A stretch of DNA of 64,000 nt from Aurantiacibacter sp. D1-12 (GCF_028858515.1 NZ_JAPJZJ010000003.1:1-64000); one strand, 5' to 3'. Counted from the first letter of the stretch, positions 1 through 8,899 are shown. Notes: a model not told the origin generated them from the letters alone. A program made the numbers and translations.

Positions 1-3000
1 TCTCGTTATCGTAGAGATAGGCGTAAGTAGCATCGGCAGTCAGGTTGCCGTTGGCATCGTGGCAGAACCCGTTGCCGTTGATCTGGGTATACTGGTTGAG
101 ACCGTTGACGGTGTAGTTCGCGGTTGTGGTGCCGGAGGGATGCGCATTCCATGCAAACACCCCGTTGGTACTGCTCTCGGTCAGGATTTGTGAGGCAGGG
201 TTGCGGGTGAAGCTCCACGTTGCATCGTAGGTGCCCGTGGTACCCCAGCCCGTGCTCGCCAGTCGCCCGAAGTCGTCATAAGTGAACTGCTGATCAGGAG
301 CGGAGTTGGCGCGCTGGATCTCGTCCACTTCGCCGCGCTGGTTGTAGTTATAGTTGGCAAAGACCACGCTGCCCGGAATGCGCAGCGCGTTGAAAAACCC
401 GCCACTGGTATACTGGTAGTCAAAGCTCACCGCATCGGGGAAGGTGATCGAGGTGCGGCTGCCTGCGGCGTTGTATCCATAGCCGAGCGTACGCGTCTGT
501 CCGTCCATCGTCATGGTGTTGGAGATAACGCGGCCGAAGGTATCGTAAGCGGTGGTGAGGCCTTCGCCATTGATACTGTCAAACCGCGCACGCGTTTGCA
601 GGCCGCGGATATCGTATTGGTAGTAGACATCGCGCTGGAACATTGGATCGAGGCCCGGGCGATCCACCGGAAAGAACTTACGCGTCATCCGCCCGAGATC
701 GTCATAATCAAAGTTGATGAGCACACCATCGCGGCGGCGCAGCTGCGTACGGTTGCCGTTCGCATCGTAGGTGTACTGCTCATAATCGGCCATATTGGCG
801 ACGCCGGTCGCGCCCGGATTGGGGAAGTACCAATGCGTCTGCCGGTCAAACCCGTCATATGTCATCTCGGCCCTAAACCCGCGCGCATCGGTCATCGAGA
901 GCATCTGGCCGTTGTCGGAGTATTCGTAGGTCGCATAGGTGCGTTCCAGCGTGGTGCCGAGGCCCTGGATGACCTGCGTCGTGCGTCCCTCGTTGTCATA
1001 GACGGTCTGCGTGATGCGATCCTCCCCATGCGCGCCCGCAGCGCCGAGCGTGCAGGCGCTCGCCGGCAGCGAACCGAAGGCGGCCGGGTTCATGCGGATG
1101 GCCGAGCATTCGGCACGGTTGAGACTGTCGTAACTGGTCTGCGCGACATTCTCGGGCGTGGTCAGATTGCCTTCGTATGTGCGTACATGTGTCGGCAGCC
1201 TGTCTGCGTTGTAATCAGTCTCCACCCGGCGAACGAGGGTGAATGTACCGATGTTGGCTGCGCCGTTCACATGCCCGCTTTCAACCATTTCCACCTGATC
1301 GTCATTGGTTCGGTAGGTTGTCCGTGTGGCCGCACGTCTGCCTGCCTCGTTCTTCGGACCTACCTCCCAAATGCGGCGGCCCAGAATGTCGTACTGATAG
1401 TAGACCGCATCGTCGCTGCCCGGCAGTGGCCCGTCTTCCGACAGGACGCGGCCAGCATCATCGTAAGTGTAGGTGGTGGTGAGCGGATTGTTGCCAAGGC
1501 CATCGGTGACCGTAACCGTCAGCGGCAGGCTGGTCGCTTCGTAGTAGGTGAATTCCTGAACGAAGGAATTTGCCGTGCCGCAGGTGACTTCATTTCCTGC
1601 CGCATTGGCCTCGCAAACCTCTGTGCGGGTAATGCGCGGCGCACACGGGAATGGTTGAGTCCCGAGCTGCCCATTGAATGTGCCACAGGTCTCACCATTG
1701 ATCGGCGCAGTGCCCGACCACGTGTTGATTGTCTTCCGGCGTCTACCCTGTTCATCAGCCGGATCGAGCTGGGTCAGCAGGCCGCCGTGGCTGTTCTCCC
1801 ACGTGTATTCGACCTGGTTGCCGAGCGCATCGGTCGTCGTTGCGGGGCGGAAACATGCATAACCAATGCCGCAGAGACCATTGGTATAAGAAGCATAGGT
1901 TACAATGTCGGGTTCCGAACTGCCCGGCTTTGCTTCCACACGGCGTTCGCCAATATTTCCATAAAGATCTTGAACTACCGATATCGCGTTGCCTTCAGGA
2001 TAAACTATCCTCTCCAGCCGATTGAATGCGGTGTCATACTCGTAGGTAGTGGTGTTTCCGAGCGCATCGACAACAGAGTCGATCCGGCGGCGGATCGACG
2101 GAGAATTACTGTTAGGGTCGGCGCCAACATCCAAAGTGTTGGTCACGTTGACACGGCGATAGAAGTTCTCAGGACCCGTAATAGTCAAGCGAGTGATTGC
2201 ATCGTCAATGCCCGACCACGTGTTGTCCGGCAGAGATGTGTAGGAGTAGGTTACACCATTGGTTGTAACCGTGCGGACGTTAGAGCCGCTTCCCCGAGTG
2301 GTGGAGAATGCGTCCGCCGTTTCTCCCGGCAAACGCATCCGGCTTCCTTGATGCTCGGGCAGTGTTGGGTCGAGCCTGATGGTGCAACCGCAATCGAAAA
2401 GGCGATTGTCAATGTCAGTCACACCACCCGCATAGTAGTCAAACGATGCCAGAACATTCAGCGGAGCATCGACATGCACGATCTGAGCGCGGGCAAGGAT
2501 CGTCCATTCATAAGATGAAGTGTCGGATGCGTACTCAAACTCCAGCGCATAGCCCGACGTGCTGACCACTCTGACCGGGCGGTGACGCAGAATGCCCATG
2601 ACGTTCAGGCTCTCGTACTCGATGCCGAGATCCCTTCCACCCGGATTGTAAATGCGCTCTGCGAGGAATTTGCGAACCGGGCTGACAGGCGCACCGCTGG
2701 AATATTCGGTTTCGATGTCAAAGGTCATCTGGCGACCCGTGCCGCCCTGCATGTAGCGGTATCCGCCAAGCCCGCCGCCGAACTGACCTTCGTCTCCGTT
2801 AAGGAAGAGCCTCGATCCGTTCCCTTTTACCGAAGTGCATTCGTTAAATGTGCAAAGCCGCGATTCAAATCCGTCCGACGCAATTCCGCCAGCAGACACG
2901 CGATAAACTTCATCGGTTTCTTGCGGATTGTCCCCAGTGGTCACCTCAATGACAGGCATGAAGTCGAGAATGTCGCTGAACGCCAGCTCCGGTGCAGCCG

Positions 3001-3202
3001 GGATGGAAAGCGTCGGGCGCTGCGGTGTGCTGACATTGTTGCTCAGCAGATCAATGCCATTGGCATCCTGCGCAACCTCCAATGGCTCGATCTCTTGCGC
3101 GAGCGATGGGGCGGACAGCAGCCCAACCGCTGCGATTATGCCGACGGTTAGGCTCTTATGACCAACGCCGATTGCTTTTTGTAGTGTGCCTAGCCCAATC
3201 AT
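1..3202 (-). CDS. RHS/YD-repeat protein, C-terminal part beyond the left edge
   Basis: About 1067 residues are visible, read leftwards from an ATG at 3202, with no stop before the window edge. The N-terminus has a signal-peptide-like hydrophobic stretch ending in SLAQE (about residues 20-34), so export is likely. A large N-terminal region follows, then many YD repeats, e.g. YDDAGRV near 1460, YYQYDILGRR near 1400 and HDANGNLT at the left edge. RHS proteins form a beta-cage shell that often encloses a variable C-terminal toxin; that end is not in view, so toxin activity cannot be judged. The start overlaps the upstream gene's stop (ATGA), making it the third gene of a coupled operon. I checked the phase at the start, near 600-630 and at the edge and saw no frameshift. 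Confidence 0.9.
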   Translation of the reverse strand, partial: MIGLGTLQKAIGVGHKSLTVGIIAAVGLLSAPSLAQEIEPLEVAQDANGIDLLSNNVSTPQRPTLSIPAAPELAFSDILDFMPVIEVTTGDNPQETDEVYRVSAGGIASDGFESRLCTFNECTSVKGNGSRLFLNGDEGQFGGGLGGYRYMQGGTGRQMTFDIETEYSSGAPVSPVRKFLAERIYNPGGRDLGIEYESLNVMGILRHRPVRVVSTSGYALEFEYASDTSSYEWTILARAQIVHVDAPLNVLASFDYYAGGVTDIDNRLFDCGCTIRLDPTLPEHQGSRMRLPGETADAFSTTRGSGSNVRTVTTNGVTYSYTSLPDNTWSGIDDAITRLTITGPENFYRRVNVTNTLDVGADPNSNSPSIRRRIDSVVDALGNTTTYEYDTAFNRLERIVYPEGNAISVVQDLYGNIGERRVEAKPGSSEPDIVTYASYTNGLCGIGYACFRPATTTDALGNQVEYTWENSHGGLLTQLDPADEQGRRRKTINTWSGTAPINGETCGTFNGQLGTQPFPCAPRITRTEVCEANAAGNEVTCGTANSFVQEFTYYEATSLPLTVTVTDGLGNNPLTTTYTYDDAGRVLSEDGPLPGSDDAVYYQYDILGRRIWEVGPKNEAGRRAATRTTYRTNDDQVEMVESGHVNGAANIGTFTLVRRVETDYNADRLPTHVRTYEGNLTTPENVAQTSYDSLNRAECSAIRMNPAAFGSLPASACTLGAAGAHGEDRITQTVYDNEGRTTQVIQGLGTTLERTYATYEYSDNGQMLSMTDARGFRAEMTYDGFDRQTHWYFPNPGATGVANMADYEQYTYDANGNRTQLRRRDGVLINFDYDDLGRMTRKFFPVDRPGLDPMFQRDVYYQYDIRGLQTRARFDSINGEGLTTAYDTFGRVISNTMTMDGQTRTLGYGYNAAGSRTSITFPDAVSFDYQYTSGGFFNALRIPGSVVFANYNYNQRGEVDEIQRANSAPDQQFTYDDFGRLASTGWGTTGTYDATWSFTRNPASQILTESSTNGVFAWNAHPSGTTTANYTVNGLNQYTQINGNGFCHDANGNLTADATYAYLYDNE

Positions 3203-3624
3203 TGACTACGCCCCCTGCGGTCCCATTGACCGATAACCTGCTCTGCCATGCCGCAAAGCACAGCGGGACGGACGCCGCGCGCCTCCTCAAAACGACGTTG
3301 CAGTTCCTCGCGCCATAGTGAGGCCATACGACAAACCTGGTTTCGATAGGCACGGCGGCTGGCGACTCCGGGGAATACCTCTTGGCACGGCGCGACAACA
3401 AACCCTTGCGCCTGCATCGCGCTTTCACTGACGGCAGGCAGTATAATCGGCATCGGGCGGCCATCAGGCGTAGCCCTCACCATGCAAACGGCTTCATCGG
3501 GACCCTGACTGGCCGCTGGTTGGGCGCTTGTTGATGGCGAAGCGAGCGTGCCCGCAAGAACAAGTGTGATCGCTCCTGCCAAACCTAGCGTGAGAGATTT
3601 GGGAACGGAAGTTGAGCGCATCAT
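3199..3624 (-). CDS. Small exported protein of the RHS operon, unknown function
   Basis: 141 residues from the ATG at 3624, chosen because it overlaps the upstream stop as ATGA; a second Met follows directly. The N-terminus is a clear signal peptide (hydrophobic core LGLAGAITLVLAGTLA, then a Ser/Thr/Ala-rich cleavage region). The mature part contains three Cys and a charged segment (WREELQRRFEEARG) that could form a helix, ending QWDRRGRSQ. I recognise no family. It lies between the short YD-repeat gene and the large RHS gene, coupled to both by 4-bp overlaps, so it is probably co-made with them. A role as periplasmic helper or immunity-like partner is speculation. Confidence 0.75.
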   Translation of the reverse strand: MMRSTSVPKSLTLGLAGAITLVLAGTLASPSTSAQPAASQGPDEAVCMVRATPDGRPMPIILPAVSESAMQAQGFVVAPCQEVFPGVASRRAYRNQVCRMASLWREELQRRFEEARGVRPAVLCGMAEQVIGQWDRRGRSQ

Positions 3625-4229
3625 AGCGGCGGCCCTCCGCAACTGGTGGTACTGACCGACAACGTTCCTGTGGAAGTCGCACCAAGCGAATCCGCGACGG
3701 TATATGTGAAGCTCGAATTGTCCCACTGTGGGCCAAACTCGACGGTCACTGAACTTGCAGATGCAATCGTTGCACTTGCCGAGCCGCTATTCTGAGAAAT
3801 CGCAGTCAGGTTCAGCGGATAGTTACTTTCCGGATCGCTATCGTTCGCCGTCAGATTGACAAAGACCAGTCCGTAACACTCTCCCGAAGCACTATCATTC
3901 GTCGTTATCGGCGGACTGTTGCTTGGGGTCGGAGTGGGCGTAGGTGTCGGAGTAGGGGTAGGTGCCGGTGTTCCGCCAGGCGTCCCTTCATCACAATTGG
4001 CAGAGCTACCATCGGTGCTGGTGCGGTACTGTGTCCTGTTGCCTGCTTCATCGTAGCAGATCGAATGCACCTCATCATCGTTAGGCGCACCATCGGACGT
4101 CTGTTCGATCAAACGCCCATGAACATCGTAGCGATATGTTCGCACATCCTGCTGAGCGAGCGCTGTCGTCGCGACCCCGCAAAGTAGCAGTCCTGCAAAA
4201 GTCGTTAAGCGATAGCTCCGCTGCTTCAT
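3621..4229 (-). CDS. Short exported YD-repeat protein with Pro/Thr linker and Ig/cadherin-like C-terminal domain
   Basis: 202 residues. A signal peptide (about residues 1-25, ending TTALAQ) is followed by one or two RHS-type YD repeats (YRYDVHGRLIEQ, then YDEAGNRTQYR), a linker of alternating Thr-Pro pairs (about residues 88-102), and a C-terminal beta-rich domain with the VCBS/cadherin-like phrase TANDSDPE and Ser/Thr-rich strands. It is the first gene of the three-gene minus-strand RHS operon, and its TGA overlaps the next ATG. It resembles a miniature or leftover RHS module fused to an adhesion-like domain. Function unknown; export and surface or periplasmic location are inferred from the signal peptide and linker. 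Confidence 0.8.
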   Translation of the reverse strand: MKQRSYRLTTFAGLLLCGVATTALAQQDVRTYRYDVHGRLIEQTSDGAPNDDEVHSICYDEAGNRTQYRTSTDGSSANCDEGTPGGTPAPTPTPTPTPTPTPSNSPPITTNDSASGECYGLVFVNLTANDSDPESNYPLNLTAISQNSGSASATIASASSVTVEFGPQWDNSSFTYTVADSLGATSTGTLSVSTTSCGGPPL

Positions 4230-4653
4230 CCAGTGCCCCCAAAGTTCGATTCGAACCTATTTATCGTTCATCGACAATGTCTTGGTGTCAATAGTATTGG
4301 CAAATGATTTTAGGGGTGCCGCTATTGGGCGGAATGCGGAATAACGGCTTTGGGGTCAGAAACTGAAAATAGATGCCATTTATGCGACGACAGAAAGGCT
4401 GCTCCAACGCCTTTTCGCTTTCCGCCCAAAGTCAGTCATACCGTACTCGCGGGACCTTCCTTGAAAGCGGGCACCACTAGAGCGTGAACTGTTGGTTTTA
4501 AGAGAGAATGCGGGACGTGTCATCGAGCGCAGGAGTGTTTGGCTTTTTTGAGGTGGCAGATGAGCGATCTGCTTGGCGTTTGCCATCGTGCCAGCAAGCA
4601 AAGACTAAGACGACATCTGTTGGAATTGTCGACAATTCCCATGCCATTTCGTA
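4230..4653. other. Intergenic region between the RHS operon and the AraC gene
   Basis: This 424-bp divergent gap should carry the promoter of the RHS operon (reading left) and that of the AraC gene (reading right). Short open frames here lack family signatures and credible ribosome sites. The one distinctive element is the perfect palindrome at 4622-4639, listed separately. I see no repeat, tRNA or insertion-sequence end. Confidence 0.5.
4622..4639. promoter_or_regulatory. Perfect 18-bp palindrome upstream of the AraC gene
   Basis: GGAATTGTC followed directly by its exact reverse complement GACAATTCC, ending 14 bp before the TTG start of the AraC gene. Perfect symmetry with no spacer at a promoter-proximal place suggests an operator for a dimeric repressor. 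AraC proteins usually bind direct repeats, so the binder may be another regulator. Role inferred. Confidence 0.5.
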
Positions 4654-5454
4654 TTGATCGGCATGGTCGATACACTTTTGCCGAAGCGCTTCATTGGAAG
4701 CTGCTGCATTGAACGCACCGGGTCCGGCTTCACTGCGGCGCTGAGACGAGCAACCCTACCTCCTCAAGAAATTCCCGAACATAAGCATGTGAGCGCACAT
4801 CTAGTGCTCGCAATCGATGAGGGATATCTCAGCAGAGCAAAAGGAGCGGCGAATAGAAGCCGCCCAATGACGCTCGTCTATAATCCGTCCAACATGATTC
4901 ATCGTGATTGTTTTTCAAGCACTGGAAGTCGGTTCCTATCTATAGATTTGGAACCCCATCTCCTGACGACCGCCCATTGCGATCCAATAGTAGTTGAGAC
5001 TTCCAGTGCTCGATTTGCAGCCGCACGAATTGCCGGAATTTTGAGTATGGACTATGCGGACAACGCAGAAATAGAGGATTTATTGTTGGCCATCGTGGCT
5101 GGGTTAGAAAGCCCTCCCACAACTTCGCGGACCGTTCCGGCTTGGCTCAAGGTCGCGTCGGAGGCGTTGACAGATCTTGCTAGCGATAGCGGACTGCAAA
5201 TCCGAGATATTGCCCAAGCGGTCGGTGTTCATCCCGTACACTTTGCAAGAACGTACCGCGCGCACTTTGGCTTAAGTCCAGGGGCCGCTTTGCGCCAACA
5301 TCGATTGGCGAACGCCGTTGCATTAATGACAAAAAATCAGCGGCTCGCAGAAGTGGCGGTTGATGCTGGCTTCGCTGACCAAAGTCACATGACACGCGCT
5401 TTTCGCCGTGATTACAGCACTACTCCGGCAAGATTCCGCAGTGCCTTTGAATGA
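4654..5454 (+). CDS. AraC-family transcriptional regulator
   Basis: 266 residues if the TTG at 4654 is used; an in-frame ATG at 4663 is an equally possible start, and neither has a strong ribosome site. The N-terminal half has a cupin-like ligand domain (EIPEHKH near residue 40). The C-terminal ~100 residues form the double helix-turn-helix typical of AraC/XylS regulators (IRDIAQAVGVHPVHFARTYR, then LAEVAVDAGFADQSHMTRAF and DYSTTPARFR). The downstream secreted amidohydrolase, 75 bp away on the same strand, is a plausible target. A perfect palindrome sits just upstream. The ligand is unknown. Confidence 0.88.
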   Translation: MIGMVDTLLPKRFIGSCCIERTGSGFTAALRRATLPPQEIPEHKHVSAHLVLAIDEGYLSRAKGAANRSRPMTLVYNPSNMIHRDCFSSTGSRFLSIDLEPHLLTTAHCDPIVVETSSARFAAARIAGILSMDYADNAEIEDLLLAIVAGLESPPTTSRTVPAWLKVASEALTDLASDSGLQIRDIAQAVGVHPVHFARTYRAHFGLSPGAALRQHRLANAVALMTKNQRLAEVAVDAGFADQSHMTRAFRRDYSTTPARFRSAFE

Positions 5455-5529
5455 TGTTGCATACGTTCAAGCTAAATTCTCAGTGGCTCTGGCATAACGA
5501 TAATACCGCCCAAGCTGAGAGGAAATTTC

Positions 5530-6966
5530 GTGACGACATTTATACGTATGATTGCCGTGCAATGCCTATTTATCTTGTTTCTGGCTAGTAGTTCAATTCA
5601 TCCTGCGTCGGCTCAGGACGCTTCGAGTGCGCAAGCCAGCGTCCTGTATGCAATCGAGCATGTAACCGTGCTGCCCATGACGGAAGATGGTGTTGTCCTG
5701 CACGATGCGACGGTTGTCATCGAAGGCGACAGGATCATTTCGCTCGAAGGCCCGGCGCCAGATGGAGCGCAGCGTATCGACGGGTCGGGCAGATTCTTAA
5801 TCCCCGGTCTTGTTGATATGCATGTCCATGTTCCGGGCGGCGTCTATCTAACTCCGCAAGAATATCCGACCCAACCGCCGACAGTACATTTCAACACACA
5901 GGATATCATGACGCCTTATATTGCGAATGGCGTTACCACCATATTCAACCTCGGCGCGAACCCTGCACATTTTGGGCAGCGTGACGCAGTTGAAAACGGC
6001 GATGTCATTGGTCCGCACATGGCACTGGCGGCGTTGATCGATGGAGGAGGCCAATCGGGAAGAATCGCAAATACTCCGTCCGATGGGCGTCAAGCTGTTA
6101 GGGATGCCATTGCCGAGGGATACGAATTCATAAAGCTCTATTCGCGACTAGACGCCGAAACTTATGCGGCCATCATCGATGAGGCGCACCAGCATGGCCT
6201 CAGGACAGTCGGGCATATCCCCAACGCGTTTCAAGGGAGACTGGAAGGTGCCTTTGAAACACCACTGGACATGGTCGCTCACGCCGAAGAACTTACGAAA
6301 CACACCGAGAATTTCAGCGATGACGACGCCGAGAGATTTTGCCAACTATTGGCGGATAGCGGAACGTGGCTAACGCCTACTATGATGGTTATGGAGCGGA
6401 TTTCGAGCCAGTCTCGCTCGCTCGATTCAATTCGTGAATCACATGCTTTTCAGTATGTTCATCCGCTTTTCCAGAGCAAATGGCTCACCGCCAATCAGTA
6501 TAATGAGAACTCTACACCCGAACGCACCGCCTATTTTGAAAACATGGTGGACTTCCATCGACGTTTGGTAAGGGTCTGCCGGACGGCAGGTGTTCCGATG
6601 CTCGCTGGGACCGATACGCTGACTTCGGGCGTCGTTGCCGGATTTTCATTGCATGATGAGCTTGAGCTTATGGTGGACGCCGGACTTACGAACGAAGAGG
6701 CGCTTGCATCTGCTACCCGTCTGCCGTCCATCTGGCTGGGTGTTGATAGCGACCGCGGGACCGTGGATGTTGGCAAGCGTGCTGATCTCGTTTTGTTAGA
6801 GGCAGATCCAACTCAGGATATACGAAACGCGCGGCTCATTTCAGGTGTTTTTATCAATGGCCGGTGGGTAGATCGGTCCACGCTCGATTCCATGCTTGCA
6901 GACCTATCCCAGAGGAATACTGAAAGCAGGGATCAATACGACTGGAACCGAATTCGTGGTCGATAG
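5530..6966 (+). CDS. Exported metal-dependent amidohydrolase (imidazolonepropionase/prolidase-like)
   Basis: 478 residues from a GTG with a GAGAGG ribosome site about 8 bp upstream. A signal peptide ends near residue 28 (HPASAQD), so it should act in the periplasm. The amidohydrolase fold is marked by the metal-binding pair H98/H100 in DMHVH, K202 (FIKLYS) as the likely carboxylated bridging lysine, H229 (TVGHIP), H251 (VAHAEE) and D362 (AGTDT). The C-terminal GKRADLVLLEADPT phrase is the usual end of this superfamily. Secreted relatives hydrolyse dipeptides or cyclic amides; the substrate cannot be read from sequence. The AraC gene upstream may control it. Confidence 0.88.
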   Translation: MTTFIRMIAVQCLFILFLASSSIHPASAQDASSAQASVLYAIEHVTVLPMTEDGVVLHDATVVIEGDRIISLEGPAPDGAQRIDGSGRFLIPGLVDMHVHVPGGVYLTPQEYPTQPPTVHFNTQDIMTPYIANGVTTIFNLGANPAHFGQRDAVENGDVIGPHMALAALIDGGGQSGRIANTPSDGRQAVRDAIAEGYEFIKLYSRLDAETYAAIIDEAHQHGLRTVGHIPNAFQGRLEGAFETPLDMVAHAEELTKHTENFSDDDAERFCQLLADSGTWLTPTMMVMERISSQSRSLDSIRESHAFQYVHPLFQSKWLTANQYNENSTPERTAYFENMVDFHRRLVRVCRTAGVPMLAGTDTLTSGVVAGFSLHDELELMVDAGLTNEEALASATRLPSIWLGVDSDRGTVDVGKRADLVLLEADPTQDIRNARLISGVFINGRWVDRSTLDSMLADLSQRNTESRDQYDWNRIRGR

Positions 6967-7567
6967 TCGTTAGGTAGCGCACGTCTCTGCGGGGAGCGCA
7001 GCGAGTTTGAGCGTCTAAGTTCTGTAGTAGGGCGCAGAACCGGCCAGCCCACTACCGCCCAATCGTGGACGTTTTCGCTTTTCGGGAGCCTAGAAGCAGT
7101 TGCCGGTCTGCTTTCGGAGAAACAGTAGTACGCCTCGAATGTCTGGAGTTGGGGCGCAAAGCTGCTCTTCCTCTATCCCCATCATGGCAGATTTCCGATC
7201 CCCATCCATAGAACGAGATAGCTGCCCATAGCGACACGCTCACGGCAACCAGGTGTCCGCGACTTCAGAACAGTCGTAGCCTTATTCTCACCCCCAAACC
7301 CTAGGGCCATATTTTCTTGCCCCAGCCCCATGCAACGACCCCTTAAGACCATCTCACCCATGACGAAACTGACCGTTTCGTGAGGAAATCTGTTTGCATA
7401 TGGCTCATGACCTATCGGCTCGCCGCGGCGCCCCACTGTGATCCAACCACGGCGGTTATGTAAAAGCCCCAGGCATAAACACTTGACGAAGTGCGAGAAT
7501 TTTCGTTGGCTGTGCCGACAACAAAACAAGATCGCTCCATTGCAATGAGACAAGAGGAGCAAATCAA
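6967..7567. other. 601-bp AT-richer gap with no recognised gene
   Basis: This stretch is visibly less GC-rich than its surroundings, especially after about 7160. Overlapping short frames on the minus strand (up to about 126 codons) have no domain signatures or ribosome sites and look random. No tRNA, insertion-sequence end or clear inverted repeat was found. It may be decayed sequence between the amidohydrolase and the small gene at 7568. Confidence 0.45.
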
Positions 7568-7984
7568 ATGGAGTTGTTGTTTAAGCGCGAGCAAACGAGC
7601 GAAGGCGTTCTCAAAGTAAAATTCAAACTTTGGGCAAAGATCGAGCTTGATGAAGAAGAGCAAGCGCTCGTCGACAGATACGATTATGATGGGCTGTTTG
7701 TGCTGCCCCAATTTGATTGGAACAGGAAGCATACGGTTGCCGAATATTGGGACGTTCGGAACGAGCTGAACCGACAACTCAGGCTGGTGCGGAATTTCGA
7801 TGGAAACCGACATCTCATCAAGCAACTGGCAGGAGTGGTGATTGAGCAGCCCCATCAAGCCTGTCCGTCTCTGTATGAGCGTGGCCAGGGTGATGACGGC
7901 ATTGCTCCAACCGATCCCGGAAACCATCGATCATCCAGCTTGCCGCCGGACCTAGCTTGCTATCGCGCCGCCAGAGTGCGCTGA
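7568..7984 (+). CDS. Small hypothetical protein whose 3' end overlaps the LysR gene antisense
   Basis: 138 residues from an ATG with a good AGAGGAG ribosome site 8 bp upstream. Residues 1-85 look like genuine protein: a charged, beta-like start (MELLFKREQT), then an acidic stretch (ELDEEEQALVDRYDYDG) and a helical part. Residues from about 90 on (PHQACPSLYERGQGDD...) are rich in Pro/Ser/Arg and are antisense to the LysR gene, suggesting read-through into foreign sequence after the native end was lost. I do not recognise the family. It may be a truncated or chimeric gene at a junction. Confidence 0.5.
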   Translation: MELLFKREQTSEGVLKVKFKLWAKIELDEEEQALVDRYDYDGLFVLPQFDWNRKHTVAEYWDVRNELNRQLRLVRNFDGNRHLIKQLAGVVIEQPHQACPSLYERGQGDDGIAPTDPGNHRSSSLPPDLACYRAARVR

Positions 7985-8792
7985 AAGTGTAGCTGGCTCC
8001 CGGCTTTTCGGGCAGGTCGAGTTCGACCAAGGCCCCGCTGGCTAGATCGGCAGCGACCATCGGGCGCGGCATATTACCCCAGCCGATTCCCTGTTTGAGC
8101 AGTGCATGCTTCGCGCCAAGATCGCCCAGCCGCCAGCCGAGTGGGCTGAGCACCGAGAACTCGCGCCCCTTGGTCAGCGGGGATCGGTCGGTGAGGATAA
8201 GCTGGAGATGTTCGCGGCTCTCACCCGGCTTCACGCCCTCGCGGGCAAGCAGGTGATCGGGCGCGGCTACCGGCACAAGCTCGACGGTGCCGATGGCCTG
8301 CCGTTCAAACTCCGGGTTATCGGCGATCACCGGGCCGCCGATGGCAAGATGCGATTGTTCGTCCAGCAGGCATGCAGCGACCGCGCCGAGACCTTCCACT
8401 TGCAGGTTCAGAGAAACGGTCGGGAACATCGTGCGGAATTCGCGCAGCACATCGGCGATGACCTCGCCCGGCACCATCACATCGACGACCATGCCCAGAT
8501 CGCTTTCTAGCCCCGCATGTAGCCCGCGCGTCTTGGCCAGCAGCGCGTCAGAGCGGTCGATGATGGCTTTTGCTTCGCCCAGTAGACCGCGTCCGTCATC
8601 GGTGAGCACGGGCTTGCGAGAGCCCTCGCGGGCGAACAGCGTCACGCCAAGCTGCGCTTCCATCTGCGCAATGCCGTAGCTGATGGCGGACACCGCGCGG
8701 CCCATCCGTTTCGCCGCCGCGCCAAAGCTGCCTTCCTCCTCCACCGCAAGGAAGATGCGCAACTGGTCGAGCGTGGGTTCGCCGATCTTCAT
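7818..8792 (-). CDS. LysR-family transcriptional regulator with extended C-terminus
   Basis: 324 residues. The N-terminal winged helix-turn-helix is typical (LDQLRIFLAVEEEGSFGAAAKRMGRAVSAIS), followed by a periplasmic-binding-protein-like effector domain. The family usually ends near residue 295-305. Here the last 26 residues (after DRLEQC, about 298) are His/Pro-rich and lie in the overlap with the opposing gene at 7568-7984, so they may be an artefact of a junction. It is divergent from the pirin gene, with a near-perfect palindrome directly in front of its start. It probably regulates pirin and the azoreductase. The inducer is unknown. Confidence 0.88.
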   Translation of the reverse strand: MKIGEPTLDQLRIFLAVEEEGSFGAAAKRMGRAVSAISYGIAQMEAQLGVTLFAREGSRKPVLTDDGRGLLGEAKAIIDRSDALLAKTRGLHAGLESDLGMVVDVMVPGEVIADVLREFRTMFPTVSLNLQVEGLGAVAACLLDEQSHLAIGGPVIADNPEFERQAIGTVELVPVAAPDHLLAREGVKPGESREHLQLILTDRSPLTKGREFSVLSPLGWRLGDLGAKHALLKQGIGWGNMPRPMVAADLASGALVELDLPEKPGASYTFSALWRRDSKLGPAASWMIDGFRDRLEQCRHHPGHAHTETDRLDGAAQSPLLPVA

Positions 8793-8811
8793 TGTTCGGA
8801 TAATCTGAACA
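8793..8811. promoter_or_regulatory. Near-perfect 19-bp inverted repeat between LysR and pirin genes
   Basis: TGTTCGGAT, a central A, then ATCTGAACA: symmetrical except one base pair, and immediately upstream of the LysR start. It contains a T-N11-A core as in LysR binding sites. A related half-site (TTTCGGATG) occurs about 40 bp further toward pirin, near 8834. Likely autoregulatory operator; inferred. Confidence 0.5.
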
Positions 8812-8899
8812 TTTTGACGTATTTTATCTCACTTTTCGGATGAAAGGACAAGGCCTATCTCGGCGTCATCCAAGACAAACCTCCAACAGGAGATGACAC

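Noticed and set aside
596-2518. 640-codon plus-strand open frame opposite the RHS gene
   Set aside because: It is codon-aligned antisense to the RHS gene, whose YD repeats read cleanly on the minus strand; no domain and no ribosome site on plus.
7182-7927. Minus-strand frames in and beside the AT-rich gap (126 and 171 codons)
   Set aside because: No ribosome site or motif; partly antisense to the 7568 gene, which has a strong ribosome site.
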